Below are positions 31,776 through 44,640 of a stretch of DNA of 64,000 nucleotides, in pieces. Each line of letters begins with the position of its first letter. The first letter of the stretch is position 1. The position numbers and the translations under genes are program-made. The DNA lies in NCBI GenBank assembly GCA_037951105.1, contig JBAMJV010009079.1, forward strand, positions 1-64,000, read 5' to 3'. Source of the DNA: Echinarachnius parma (lineage: Eukaryota; Echinodermata; Echinoidea; Clypeasteroida; Echinarachniidae). Below the pieces are notes generated by a model that was given only the letters and a program-made list of their open reading frames with translations, was not told the DNA's origin and searched no databases.

Positions 31776-32800
31776 TTCAAATATATGTATACAGGATAGC
31801 CGGATCAGCAAGGATATATTATTGTCTTATATAAAATTAAATGTCATTTAACAGCAGACCTGAACAACGACTGATTCTGACTCGCACTATACGAGTATTC
31901 ACTCGGTGCGAAATTTCGCACATGGATTCCGCGGACAACCCATCGACAACCCATATCGATGGGGCAACCACGTTACAGAGCGTGACCCCTACGTGACCCG
32001 CAAACAGACCAGGGGGTCATACTGCGCGCTTATCTTGGAAACTTTTATGGACTGGCTAACATGGAATTCTGGGATATGTTTAGTCTAGGATCGAGACCCT
32101 CGATCGCATGCTGCACATAGCGCGACCACCAATAGAGGTCTGCGTAACACCAGTGATCGCTGCTCACGAGGCCTCGGCTGGCAGGCATCACTGCTGTTGT
32201 GCAGATCTCTCTCGTTGGCGGCTATCTATTATGGGTGATGGGATTCGTTTTAGCATGCGATCGATGGTCTAGATTAATAGACTACAAAATACCCATCATT
32301 CCATGTTAGCCAGTCCATGAAGTTTCCCTAACCGGCCATGTTTGCTGCGTGTTAAGGCTATGGGAAAATTAGCGCGCAGTGCGTAGATTCTCTTCTAGTT
32401 ATTTATATACTACTGCTACGACACAGACCCGCGCTACGTGATCCACGCACAGATCCACAACGGCGTAGGCGAATACTAAACGAAATATCAAAACCTCGCT
32501 AGAACTGACCACATGTCAATGCGTATTCTTTAGTTTCTACACATTTTCCGTGCCACACCTATACATTTACCTTTCGGCTTCACAATACCTTTACAAGTAT
32601 AAGTACAATAGTGTTGTAAATTATAATGCTAAATGTGATAAACGCCTTTATTGACCAATATATAGGTTGGTGGAGGGACGCACTCGTTTTTCATTCTTAG
32701 AATCCAAATTACAGGGCTTTTCGATCTGGATTGGTTTGTGTGTGTTAGATTCATCCCCTTCCGTCTACTGGAAACTGTTCAGACAATTTATATAAGGCGG
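31690..32800 (+). repeat. Dispersed segment, second copy at 43470-44640
   Basis: Shared blocks: TTCAAAAGTTGCGAGGTTAT, TGTCATTTAA, TGACCCCTACGTGACC, CGGCTTCACAATACCTTTAC, GGAGGGACGCA. This copy has a (TTTA)n tract and a hairpin of its own; the other carries a TTAA MITE. At 31848-31851 the TTAA is uninterrupted, the empty counterpart of the filled site at 43549. Confidence 0.82.
32035..32332. repeat. Hairpin, ~78-bp arms, ~140-bp loop
   Basis: ATGGACTGGCTAACATGGAA (32047 onwards) and the nearby CGATCGCATGCT recur in inverse order at 32253-32330. Arms differ by small substitutions. Non-coding. Confidence 0.8.
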
Positions 32801-32843
32801 ACAGTCCCTATAACAGATGTTAGCTGTTGGTATGATGCTTTAA

Positions 32844-33095
32844 AGGGGTAGTTCAATTTTGGTAGAGAAGGCGCAGCACAACTCGCATTCTCAATGACAA
32901 TTTTAATTTATTTGGCCAAAATCGGTTCAGAAATGTTTGTACTATACATAAATATACCCGATCGTAATAAATTTGTTCCCCAAATCATCTCGATTATTTG
33001 TTTTGTTAAGTTTAAACAATTTACAAAAAGCGGTTTTCAAATACATTACGTTTCACCCAAGTTAGAAAATACCCGCTTCTCAGGCCTGAGGAGAG
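32844..33095 (+). mobile_element. Truncated TTAA-family MITE
   Basis: TTAA (32840-32843) followed by AGGGGTAGTTCAATTTTGGT. Only the left end is recognisable; the right end is lost near 33095. Confidence 0.65.
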
Positions 33096-33171
33096 GTTGA
33101 GAGATTCGTGCCTCTAGTAGAATTTTATCACCGTTTACACCGTTCTTATCGGTTTACTGCGTGTAACCGGA

Positions 33172-33375
33172 GGAGATTATCTCGGCTTGGTACGAACAGT
33201 CACGTTCACGTCACGTTCACGTCACGTTCAGGTTCTGTACCTTTTGTGAAACAGGTGACCCAAATCTACGAACAGTCACGTTCACGTCACGTTCAGGTTC
33301 TGTACCTTTTGTGAAACAGGTCACCCAAATCTACGAAGTGTAGGGTAACGTGACCCAACAATTTGTTGACCTGCT
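33172..33375 (+). repeat. ACGTTCACGTC tandem block, inverted copy at 35285-35430
   Basis: CGAACAGTCACGTTCACGTC and then GTTCTGTACCTTTTGTGAAA plus CAGGTGACCCAAATCTACGA occur twice in tandem here. The inverse copy at 35285-35430 has one unit. Both end in ACCCAACAATTTGT. Together they bracket 33.2-35.4 kb like TIRs. Confidence 0.82.
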
Positions 33376-34464
33376 ATATGCAATCTACGAAAGCTCAGGT
33401 AAATTGCCACTTGCGTTTTTAAAAATAACGTAAATTGTCATTGAGAAGAGACTAATGGCAAAATAGCTGGTTCGGGCCGAAGATGTCGTATAGATTATGT
33501 GAAATTAATGAATGAATAAAAATGTACCATTCATAGGCGTACCCATGGGGGCGGGTTGGGGGGGGGGGGGGGTGTGCCCCAAAAATACTGTTTTGGCTGT
33601 TTTTAATTCACTCCAAATATCTACAGCTAACCTCCCCCCCCCCCCCCCCTCCCCGCTCAAAGAAATTTGGCTGACGAAATAACCCCCTCTCCTTTCCCTT
33701 TGAAAAAAAAAAACATGTGTGCGGCCACTGCTGCCATTACTCAGTGTACTAATGATGCAGCTTATGCTAGTAAAACTAATACAATGAAATGTACAAATAT
33801 ATAATGTACAATCAAATATAAAATTATATAATAAAGTATTGTGTATGGTGTAGGGAAAAGCGCATACACTTATCAAAGGATGATAATGACACAGCTAGAC
33901 AAATACATGCACACCCAGACACAATGGTAGCTAGGTATACCCTCCCATACACGCAAATTATACGTACACAAAAAACAAGCATGTAATAAAAACAACAACA
34001 AATGAAAGTCCCCCTTTATAAAAATAGCGAAATAATTTTAACGAATAGGTTTGAGCAAAATAACTTTCTGCACGTATTGATTACTTGTGTGTAATAATAA
34101 AATTCAGTGGTGTAGCGTGGTCGGACTGATTGGGGGGCAACAAAATCACTAGCGAACCCACGATATTTTCAAGGGGGTTTTTGTCAAAAAATGTGATGTT
34201 GGTCCAGGACCAGTCCCAAAATGTTGAACCTAGACCAGGACCAAGTAGTTGAAAAAAAATCCTGTCAGCGGTGGAGGGGGGGGGGGGGGGGGCGGGTAGG
34301 TTTATTCGTAATATTTTCTCGAAGCCTAGACCAGGACCGGTTCCAACAGGTCCAGGACCTAGCGGTTCATAAAATCCTGTCAGCGGGGGGGGGGGGGGGG
34401 GGGGTAGTCGTAATCGCCGCGCCTTGCACAGGTACGTTTCATTGCGTGCATGCATATATATATA
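33376..34464. repeat. Repeat-rich interval with G/C homopolymers and GGACCAGGACC units
   Basis: Contains ATAGGCGTACCCATGGGGG near 33533, C and G runs, and two ~130-bp units around 34195-34400, each with TAGACCAGGACC and AATCCTGTCAGCG before a G run. No coding exon is supported. Confidence 0.5.
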
Positions 34465-35079
34465 GTGATTTGATGCGTCGCGACGATATCGACGAGATTC
34501 GAGAGCGAGGCCGAGGCACAGTTTGACGACGCGGCGATCGAGTAAATTGCAGGCTAGGCGCCGGATATTTTCGATGATACAAAGTGAGAATGTGAGTATA
34601 GTTTGGTATATCATTATACTTTTCCAGCTGTTACGAGGACATGCCATATGCCCAAGCCCACGGCTCGACACGGCTATGGCCCAAAGCCTGGCAGGAATTC
34701 GTAATCAAGGCTATTTTATGCACTAGATATCTGCCTTATCATTATTGACGGCAGCCAGTGAATTCCAGAGTGCAGTGGCAGTGCTAGCTTGCATGCTATG
34801 ATGGCCTAGGCCCTAGGTAGGCCGGCTATGCAGTGGCAATCTTTGCACATGGCTCATGCAGCCATAGCCGTGTCGAGCCTTGGGCTTGGGCATAATATGG
34901 CATGTCCTCGTAACAGCTAGAAAAGAATAATGATATACCAAACTATACTCACATTCTCACTTTGTATCATCGAAAATATCCGGCGCCTAGCCTGCAATTT
35001 ACTCGATCGCCGGGTCGTCAAACTGTGCCTCGGCCTCGCTCTCGAATCTCGTCGATATCGTCGCGACGCATCAGATCAC
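34465..35079. repeat. Near-perfect palindrome: 216-219-bp arms, 180-bp loop
   Basis: 34465-34680 is repeated inverted at 34861-35079 with only a handful of differences. Both arms include CGTCGCGACGATATCGACGA and CATTCTCACTTTGTATCATC on opposite strands, and each encodes the same meaningless hydrophobic/arginine frame. Such low divergence indicates a recent inverted duplication or arm homogenisation. Confidence 0.9.
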
Positions 35080-35284
35080 TTACATACAATTTTGTGTGCG
35101 CTGCGACAAATCCTTAAACACGCAATCCCCATAGGAATTCACTCGCACAAAAAGGAAAAGTAGTGTCGTCGAGAATATTCTGGATGACGTCATTACTAGT
35201 CTTAGTAACAAGCGCTTTCACGTTTACAAATAATGATTAAACACTCACGTCACGTTTTGGTAGACGTGACGATTCGAGTTTTAC

Positions 35285-35430
35285 CGGCATGGAAAACGAC
35301 AAATTGTTGGGTCATTTTACCGTGACTGTTTGTAGATTTGGGTGACCTGTTTCACAAAAGGTACAGAACCGTGAACGTGACGTGAACGTGACGTGAACGT
35401 GACTGTTCGTACCAAGCCGATTATCTCTAT
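35285..35430 (-). repeat. Inverted partner of 33172-33375
   Basis: Holds TAGATTTGGGTGACCTGTTT, then AACGTGACGTGAACGTGACG and GTACCAAGCCGATTATCTC in reverse order of the left arm. Confidence 0.82.
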
Positions 35431-36819
35431 AATACCACTAGGTCTCGGGGGGCAGTTAACAGGGCATGGAATGTTGACGAAAGCTATTAAAATGGTTGAG
35501 TTGATTTCCACCGTGGTGGAGATCACGGCTAACTTAGTGAAACGTAATGAGTTTTGATGATCTCTCTTTGTAATCATTATTTGAACAGTACATCACAAAC
35601 ATACTTTTGTATGTAAATAATTTAAAACCAATGCATGTTTAGAGACCGCCTTTTTGTGTTTTGGTGGCTCTTTTTTATGATAACAATCCAACTGTAATTG
35701 AGCCCATGCCCCATGCAGCACACTTTCGGTCATAGGTTGTTATGGATCTTTAGTACATAGAGCCTCAAAATCATACAAAATTGTCTCTAGGTGAAAATTT
35801 CAACTTTACAGAATTTGATACTTACATATTATTTCATCTACATTCTCTGAAAATTGCAGGTCCTAATTCGAATTTTGTATACCACAACTAATGATTTTTC
35901 TAAGCAACCTTCATTACGCTTTCGACCAGAATCTCAGTATATCTGCGGTCGCGTTTTTTTGATCGATTATATTATTGTGAACATGAACACCAGAGCTTAT
36001 TGTCTCTGTGCTGCGACCGTAACGTAAATACTGTATATATATAATGATTTGGCAGACTAATTATATTGGGGTAAACCGGAACTTCACCGCACTGCGCTGA
36101 TCCGCGCTGTATTCTTTTGTTTGATCGATCACGAAAAGTGAAACAGTGAAAGCTAACTATTCAATTTTCGCTAGATGTGCGAGAATGCTTTTCTGAATAA
36201 TTCAAAACTTTAGAAGCGATTTTCTCTGTTGTTTAACAAATAGCGTGGCTCTGGTCCACGTCATTAAATTGCATTTGTTTTGGCTTTCAACAAACTTATA
36301 TGTATGAAGTTATATACATCATTTTAAAGCTAAATTATGTGTTTAGAGGCGCATGCCCAACCACACTCAAAGAGTTGCCAACTTTGAGCCAGGGCCCTTG
36401 GGTGCGAGTGAGACATTGCGAGGATAATGCGACCAAGCATGGGGAGCGAAGTGACGGAGCGGAGTCCCCCCTCCCACGGTAGGGAACTTTTGCATTTGTT
36501 GACTTGAAATTGTGCGATCTGGTGCATACAATCATGATCCAGCCACATAGCTTACATCCAAAAATGAGTCCCGAAGGAGCAAAGCAACCGAGCTAGGACT
36601 GGTACAGAGCCAGAGGGGGGGGGGGGGGGGGGGGGAAGGGGGGGGGGGGGGGGGTTGGAAGGGGATATCCCCCTCCCACGGAGAAGATTTGGCATTTATA
36701 TACTAAAATGGTGGGGAGCGAAGCGACCGAGGGCTGGGGAAGAGCCAGAGGAGGTTTGGGAGGGGGTATCCCCGACCACGGGAATATTTGGCATGTAAAT
36801 ACTTGAAATGGTGCAATAT

Positions 36820-37430
36820 GTCCTTATACACTCCTTTTTTTCAAAGAAATCCTTAAGTTGGGAAAAAAAGGTAAATTTCATGCAAATTGTTTGCTTCATT
36901 TCGCATCGGCGTTCCATGCTCCTAAAAAAAGTCATTTATAGCCTAGCGGGAATTCGCGCACGTGTCGACCCTATCATGACATCACATGCAGACCGCAACA
37001 CGGAGGAATGTGCATTGTTTACATGCAGAGCCTATGACTTGCTAGTAAAACACTCGTTTTTGCTTGTAGATTGAGGTTTTACTGAAAATACTTAAGAATT
37101 GCTAAGAAATGAATTGTAGCAGGATGCAGCTACATATTTTAGTGTATATCGTCCATGAGATAAACCTGAACAAATGTTTGCAAATATTTAAACAAATGGA
37201 AATAATATCTCTGTGTCGACATGAGTATTGCACTCAGCGTGTACGTCTACGACCGAGCTAAACTGCGATTGCCTGCAGGTGACGTCACAAAGATGACGTT
37301 TTTTTTTTTATTTTACCGGGTTTTCCCACGAGGAAAATATGTTTGTATTAGTAATCTTCACGAAAATCTTCCTTAGATACAGTAAAACACAATTTTGAGG
37401 CAGTTTTCTTGTCACCATACCTTTAAAACT
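36820..37430 (-). repeat. Inverted partner of 30591-31272
   Basis: Ends ...CTTGTCACCATACCTTTAA at 37428, the inverse of the start at 30592. Lacks about 60 bp present in the other copy between the ACCGGG and GACGTCA blocks. Confidence 0.88.
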
Positions 37431-37849
37431 CACCCCAAAACCTCACCCAAACTTGCAATTTCTGCGTGCACGTGGAATTTTGGTAACATCACTTTCCATC
37501 GTTCTAATTCAGACATGCGTAATTTATGTGCCATAAGTTGTATATCAAATGAATGAAGAGACACAGAGCTTTTTAGACATAAACATATCATGAAGGAAAT
37601 TACTCATTATAACATAACATTTCTGCCATGAAACCAGGTTTCGTTTTTGTCTTGGTCAGTCTGTATAACTTGGTCTTTTAATGTTAGAAATAACAAGTAT
37701 TGGCTCTTACATGTAATGTTTTCTTTTCCTTTTTCTTTTGTTCTTTCTTTCTTTCGTGGGGGGGGGGGGGGGGGGGTGGGGGGGCCGCCCCCCCCCCTCC
37801 CAACTTCCGGCGCCTATGACAGTGGTGCACCCTATATTTAATTTGTGTT

Positions 37850-38577
37850 CCTAACATATATGTGAATATTGATGAAACTTAACTTTAGTAACCAAATGTA
37901 AGTTAGTCTCTCAGGATAACATACAATCACGTTACTTAGCTTGACCAACGTTTTTTTTTTTTTCATTTTTATAAATCAGTGTGCTGTTTTTCAGCGAAAA
38001 GGTGTTTGAAATAAACGTCTAGGCACACACAGTCCATATTCAACTATCTATCAGGATTTATGATAAAATAATTAATTAGGAAAATCGTGTTTTGATTCGG
38101 ACTGTTGGAATAATATTGATGTATAGATCCAAATCCAACTATTAGTTTACATCATTTGTTAGTATTTTGTGAAACAAAGTACCTTTTCAATTAAAAAGCT
38201 ACGTGTGATAAAAAAAAAATCTTTGGACGACGAATTCAATTGTTCAATCCATGGCAGGTGATGTTTGCTTTCCGGTTGTATACTGGCTGCAATTATTTGA
38301 TTATTTTACTTTCGTTTTGCATAGCTTTAATAGTGCTTTTATTATTAGCTATATTACTTTCAAAACGAAAGTAAAACAACCCAAACACGTTTTGGCAATG
38401 CTAGAAAATGCATGCATTTTGAAAACAGAGAGGCGATATATATTATAATGAAATTCATATCTGTTTGCCATGGAAACAAACATTGCATCTGGATGGAATA
38501 CAATTTTGAGTACCCCTCGCCCTGTACATTTGTTGTCACTCAGTTAAGCTTTCCTATTCTCTTTTCTGTTGTTACTG
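37850..38577 (+). repeat. Copy 1 of a ~730-bp repeated unit (others 48970-49737, 50370-51069)
   Basis: Shares CTTTCCGGTTGTATACTGGC, TGCAATTATTTGATTA, ACCCAAACACG and CCCTCGCCCTGTACATTTGT with the two later copies. Frames are broken by indels in copies 1 and 3. Its end is interrupted by a TTAA MITE at 38582. Confidence 0.85.
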
Positions 38578-38581
38578 TTAA

Positions 38582-39116
38582 AGGGGTAGTACAGTTTTGG
38601 TAAGGCTGAACTTTAATAACCAAACCTGGACATTAACATTATAAACTAATAGTTATAACTCCACCATGCTCGAAAGGTATACAAAGTTACAAATGACCAA
38701 GTAAAAAGCCCGTTATCATTCAAAAAGAGCCATTAAAACACAAGAGGGCGCTTTCTAAAAAGGCATTGGTTTCAACCATTTTCCATACAAAATGATGCAT
38801 GTGATGTTTTATTGAAATAATGATTAAATAAAGAGATCATCAACAACTATTTTAAAAACACTTTTGACATTTTTTGAAAAAGTGCAAGCATTTTTTTTAT
38901 TTTTTGAAAATATCATCTAATTATTTGGGCCCCAAATAATTATAAGATCAGATATATTTATTGATATTTCAGCCATTTCTGGGTCGATTTTGACCAAATA
39001 AAGTTTATTCTGCCATTAAAATTGCATGTTCTCTCAAATTCGACACTCAGTTTTGCATTACCTCACAACAAAATTGTGATGTGCAGCGCCCTCTCTACCA
39101 AAACTAAACTACCCCT
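38582..39116. mobile_element. TTAA-flanked MITE, 535 bp
   Basis: AGGGGTAGTACAGTTTTGGT at the left and the inverse of AGGGGTAGTTTAGTTTTGGT at the right. TTAA at 38578-38581 and 39117-39120. The paralogous copy at 49708-49711 has a single TTAA at the same place and no insert, proving the duplication. AGGG termini with TTAA fit Kolobok better than piggyBac (from memory of those families). Confidence 0.92.
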
Positions 39117-39399
39117 TTAATTTCATAAAAACAGAAACAAAAACATATAAATATTGAATCATACATACACAATTATTACAACAAATCAATGAACTGTTTT
39201 ACTTTGTTTAACCTAATTGGAAAATATATATATTTTGCAATTGAGATAAAATATTAAATCATATTTTAGCTCTTGTTGCATAGTTTTGACATTCATTATT
39301 TTACCGTTCCGTGATTTGTTAATGTAATTGTTACAAATAATATATTCGTCAAAATTAAGCAATAGATTAACCAAATAAAATTATTTTCAATGTTATAAC

Positions 39400-41290
39400 C
39401 AATGGTTAACAATTCCTCATTTATCTCAAATTCTATGCCACAAAAATTAGATATTAACTTTGATATAATTTTCCAAAATAATTACACATTTTTATAATCC
39501 AACATCATATGCTTAGTTGTTCTGGTGTATGACAAAATAGACAATTATGATCATTGACGATCTTCCATTTACATAAATTATATCTTGATGGCAAAAACAA
39601 ATACATATATTAACATTGAATTGTCTAATTGTATTATGTTTCAATGTCTTAAATGTAATCGAAAGAACATAATACCAATCAAAATTCACTGGGAGTAAAA
39701 AATGTTCTTGCCAAAAGTTGAACAAGATAGGTTTCAGACGTTTCTTTTATAATAACAACAAAATAATAAAAATGCCTTTTCTCAAATTCATAGTATCAAT
39801 ATATTCACCATTTGAAATTGGTATTAATCGTGATTCATCCTTTTTGAGTAAATCATATTCTCTATAACGCATTTTTTTAAACCAAGAATTCGGAAATGCT
39901 TCATATAACTTTGCATTACAAAGTAAAAATAAACATTCTGATAAACCATACTTCTGGGCTTTGGCAGATGCTTTTCGAATCCCTCCATTGACCCTGGTTT
40001 GTTACTTGATGTACAATTCCCGCATGTTCCCATGACTTAAAAAGGAGAACTTTTCCATCAAATGTTATATTACTATTGTTCCATGAAATGTCATCTTTAA
40101 TATCAATAACATTAAGCTTATCGACGTATTTTAGGGTAGACCAAATACAAAGTAAATCTTAATAAAAAAATGGCAATTTTAGTTTCTAACAAATCTGTTT
40201 TATATGAAACTTATTACAATTAAATTGGAGGCAAAATGGTAGTCCCCCGACTTTTATCATCCAATAGAAAAACATTATTTGCCATGATGCATGCTTATCA
40301 TTCATAAATGTTATCAACCATGAGAGTCATAGTGAATTAATTCTTGATTGTTAATCAACTATATTCAGCCCTCCTTTTACTTCAGTGTTTATACAAATAT
40401 TTCTTGTAACATTCTCCTTTTTTGATCCGTATATAAATTAATATATAAATTTATTAATTTGCTTAACCAGGCTATATGGCACAGTCACAGCGGTTGCCAG
40501 ATATATCATTTGTCACATGATAAGCGATTCAATTATAACAACCTTTCCATATTGAGTCAAATTTGTCATCTTCCATACATTCAAAAGTCTCATAATCTTG
40601 TCGATTTTGCCCTCCCAATTAATATATTCCACCTCTTTACCATTTCTGCCAACATATACATTTGATAGGTTAATTTATAAATTTTAATCCATCTACTTCA
40701 TTAACATCGTAACTTTTAACAAGATACATTGCATTTGATTTTTTCCAATTAACACAAAAACCAGCTATTTTTCCAAAATTATTAATCTCTTTCATCACAT
40801 TTCTCATAGATCTCAATGATTTAACAAATATTTCTGTGTCGTCTGCATATTGAACAATTTTAATCTCTTCATTCTGGGTGGTATCATGATGGGGTATATT
40901 TAGTCCCTGAATATCATTATATTTTATCCTTACAGCTAACGTTTCAAGAACAATAATAAATAATAAGTCTGATAGTGGACCTCCTTGTCGCACTCCCTTC
41001 TGGATATTGAATGTGTTTGACAGCTATCCATAATTCAAAATCCTTCCACACGCATTTTTATAAAGGGTTTACATATAATAAACGAATCTTTAAAACCATA
41101 TATCTTCAAAATATAAAAAAGGAACAAATGATTAACATTATCGAATGCCTGTTTAAAATAAATAAAAATCAAAATACTTTGTATTTTCTCTAATTCACAA
41201 TAATCAATCACATCTTGAACCAGCTGCACATTTTCCAGGGCCAATCCTTTTTCATAAAACCCGATTGATAGAAATGTAGTTTCCCCTAAT
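39400..41290 (-). pseudogene. L1/Tx1-like LINE reverse transcriptase remnant
   Basis: Minus strand. 41244-41035 shows an RT segment with LIFIYFKQAFDNVNHLF. 40993-40670 starts MRQGGPLSDLLFIIVLETLA (the RQG-PLSPLLF box) and contains the catalytic QYADDTEIFV motif and GFCVNWKKSNAM. Further downstream, near 39590-39515, a shifted frame reads CKWKIVNDHNCLFCHTPEQL, matching the C-terminal Cys/His region of this clade. Several stops and frameshifts, and no 5' endonuclease part, so the copy is dead and 5'-truncated. Confidence 0.85.
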
Positions 41291-41679
41291 TCGATTTTGC
41301 CCGAACATGCATTTTAAATTGTGACATTAATTTACCTAATGATGGTTGAAACTTCGCATTCTATAGCCATGATAGCGTAGAGCTGAGTCTTGTTCAGGGC
41401 GGTAATACAATTATGTGCCTGCATAGGAGGTTTTCTTTTCGAGTAAGTGAGATAATCTTCCCAGATTCTTATTGGACGAAAGACGTTTTACAGAAATATT
41501 TCAGTACTTGTTATCAGCTTTTGTCTAGAGCGCAGAGGAAGCGTAGCTCCGGTGTGCAATAATATATTTTATTGTACTTGGGTATGAATGAGAGATTATG
41601 ACATTTGTGTGAAAAGATATCCTCCCATCCATGGACATACAATAGCCCCTGAACAAACGATCAGGGGCGGGGGGGGGGG

Positions 41680-43375
41680 GGGGGGGCATTCTGACAAGAT
41701 AAGACATGTCCTAAGTCATGGATGTTGTCCTAAGTGTCTAACTCCACGAAAATTACTTGGAGCTTCCTCGTTTCTCTTCTACCGTGTTGTTTAGCTTATG
41801 GTAAGAGAATAATAAAATATTGTTAGATTTTTTCAAACGTCCCATTAGTATGACGATATCTATCATTCAGCTCAAAAGCGTTAGCTAACGTTTGTAAACC
41901 TCATAAACGTCCGTGTTAAAAGCTGACGCATATTTTCGCTTTTTAACTAGGAAAGCAGTGTTCTTTTTCAATGAAACTTTCACACATCATTCGGACATAT
42001 CCTACAATGAGTTTTGTACAGGATTGAAGTCTGAAATGTCATTTTGGGCAATATCTGACACTTTACAGGTGAACCTTTAACTATATTTGTATTCTGAAAA
42101 CAGGACTTAAGACATGTCCTAACTTAGGACATCCTAATGTTACGACACGTATGCAAATGAGCTCAAAAAAGCTCTAATTTGTATTCTGAAACCCACAACT
42201 TAGGATAAAACTTAAGTCTGCCTCTGAGGTGTCCTAACTCGGTCTTAACTGCTATAGTATGTATGCACTCGCACAATTTACGATAGTAATTATGACATGA
42301 ACAAGACAGTATCAAACTGCAATGAGCGATAAAATACATTTATTGCGAGTAGTTGCGCGTGATTACAAAGATTGACCGCGATGACTGAAAAACGTACGCT
42401 TGAAAGTTATCTTTCATGCGCTCTCGGCCTCTTCGATCTTTGCCACTCAATCAAAAGACTGCAAAATGTTGTTAATGTTATTGAAATACCTACACGGAAA
42501 CAAAACCCAATTAATTGTTTACTGTGCAAGAGAAAGACATTATTTATTGGTTTACATTTGTAACTAACATTAATTACATTCATTTTTTTAAATAATAATT
42601 GGTTAGTGTAAGTACTGTGTCGGCCAATTACGACAGCCAAATAAGTTTATGAGATGTAACAATAGTGTAGTTTGAGTGTTTCCAACAATTATTATTTGAT
42701 TTATTCAGTGTCATTCAACAGGTACAGTGAATATTATTTCGAACGCTGGATATCAGTATGTTAGTGTATTTGTTATGATTGGTAAACTGAACAATTCAGA
42801 CAAGTTAATTTAAATTAAATAAAACAAATCAATGGGGCAATCAACCCTATGAGTACAAGAGGAAATACATAATAAACAAATAAATATATAATAAATCCTA
42901 CCAAGTATACAGATACTGCCAGAACCTAAGTCGATCGACTGACCGGACAAAATTGGTATGAATAAAATTAAATGTATGAAGACGAATACAATTAATTTTC
43001 ATTATAAACAAAGTTCATAAAGCTCTCATGCAGTGTAGGTCTTCGTTAATTTGTTAACTCATCAAAATACTGCGACTTCATTGTACAAAATAATGCACAA
43101 TGTGTATGAGACTGATTTGCAAATGCAATCACGCACGTTATGCATGGGTCTCTCAGGATGTGTGATTCATTGATATGCATTTATGCAGGATTTGGTTATA
43201 AAACAAAGTTTGTCGTTGATTGCGCGTTATGATATGCGCTCATTAATATGCATGATATGGACTTTAGACGGTCTTAAGTCTGCTTTCAGAATACCAATAG
43301 TTACGTGTCCTAGCGCCATCTTATCTTTTCAAAGTTAAGACTCGTAACTCCATAGGAGTTTCAGAATGCCCCCCC
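41680..43375. mobile_element. Probable non-autonomous element with GGGGGCATTCTGA ends
   Basis: Left GGGGGCATTCTGACAAG, right CAGAATGCCCCC, each abutting a G or C homopolymer. Inside, ACTTAAGACATGTCCTAACT and TATTCTGAAA words recur in both orientations (near 41694, 42085, 42190, 43265). No transposase; target duplication not established because of the homopolymers. Confidence 0.5.
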
Positions 43376-43469
43376 CCCCCCCCCCCCTCCCCCCTGCGAG
43401 GCCGCGGAAGAGCTAGGTTTGTTTTGGACATGTCGAAGCAAACGCCGAACTCCTACGTCCTGATCTTTG

Positions 43470-44640
43470 GTTAAAGGGAGAGATCGTCTTTTGCAAGCCA
43501 AAATTCAAAAGTTGCGAGGTTATTGTCTTATATGAAAGATAATGTCATTTAAAGGGGTAGTAGGCCTACAGTTTTGGTAAGGCTGAACTTTAGTAACCAA
43601 ACCTGATTAGTAACATTATAAACTAATAGTTATAACTCCACCATGCTCGAAAGGTATACAAAATTACAAACGACTAAGTAAAAAGCCGTTTATCATTCAA
43701 AAAGAGCCATAAAAACACAAGAGGGCGCTTTCTAAAAAGGCATTGGTTTCAACCATTTTTCATACAAAATTTGGCATGTGATGTTTTATTGAAATAATGA
43801 TTAAATAGAGAGATCATCAACAACTATTTAAAAAACGCTTTTGAACATTTTTGAAAAAGTGCAAGCATTTTATTTTTTATTTTTTTGAAAAATCATCTAA
43901 TTATTTGGGCCCCAAATAATTATAAGATGAGATATATTTATTGATATTTCAGCCGTTTCTGGGTCGATTTTGACCAAATAAAGTTTATTCTGCCATTAAA
44001 ATTGCATGTTCTCTCAAATTCGACACTCAGTTTTTCATTACCTCACAAAAAAATTGTGATGTGCAGCGCCCTCTCTACCAAAACTAAACTACCCCTTTAA
44101 TAGCATGCCTGAACAAATTAGGGCTTGAAATCTCTTTTTCGTGGAGTTATAGACCTAAAACTGATTAAACTGAGGGACGTCGGTTTAATGGGTACATACG
44201 TATTTTCGGCCGGTGAGTAAGTTCGCACACAGATTTCACGGACTGCCAAATCGGTATGCATGACCCCTACGTGACCAGCGCTAGCTACGCGACCCGCGCT
44301 TAAGTACTAATGTGTGAGCGTTTACCAAGCAAAATACCCAAACATCGCTTAAACTGACTACATGTAATTATATATTCTTTATTTTTGAGATCTTTTTCCG
44401 TGACATACGTTAACAAATGTCGGCTTCACAATACCTTTACGAGAATTAGTACTATATTGTTGTAATATTATGCTAAATCAGTTGAACTCCTTTAGTGACC
44501 GATATATAGTTTAAATGGAGGGACGCATTCATTCAAATTAGAGGCCTGTTCGCTCTGATTTTGTTTTTACATTGATCCCCATCCGTCAACTGAAAGCTGT
44601 TCAGACGTTTTGTAAAAGTGGACCTGTCCCTTTAAGCGAA
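43470..44640 (+). repeat. Second copy of the 31690-32800 segment
   Basis: Same block order as the first copy, interrupted at TTAA by the MITE 43553-44096. Confidence 0.8.
43553..44096. mobile_element. TTAA-flanked MITE, 544 bp, inserted in a duplicated segment
   Basis: Same ends as 38582-39116 except a 7-bp insertion (AGGCCTA) near the left terminus. TTAA at 43549-43552 and 44097-44100; the uninserted TTAA survives at 31848-31851. Confidence 0.92.

Noticed and set aside
34081..34671. 196-codon minus-strand frame with poly-Pro
   Set aside because: Runs through two G homopolymers and one arm of a palindrome; the same peptide appears from the other arm.
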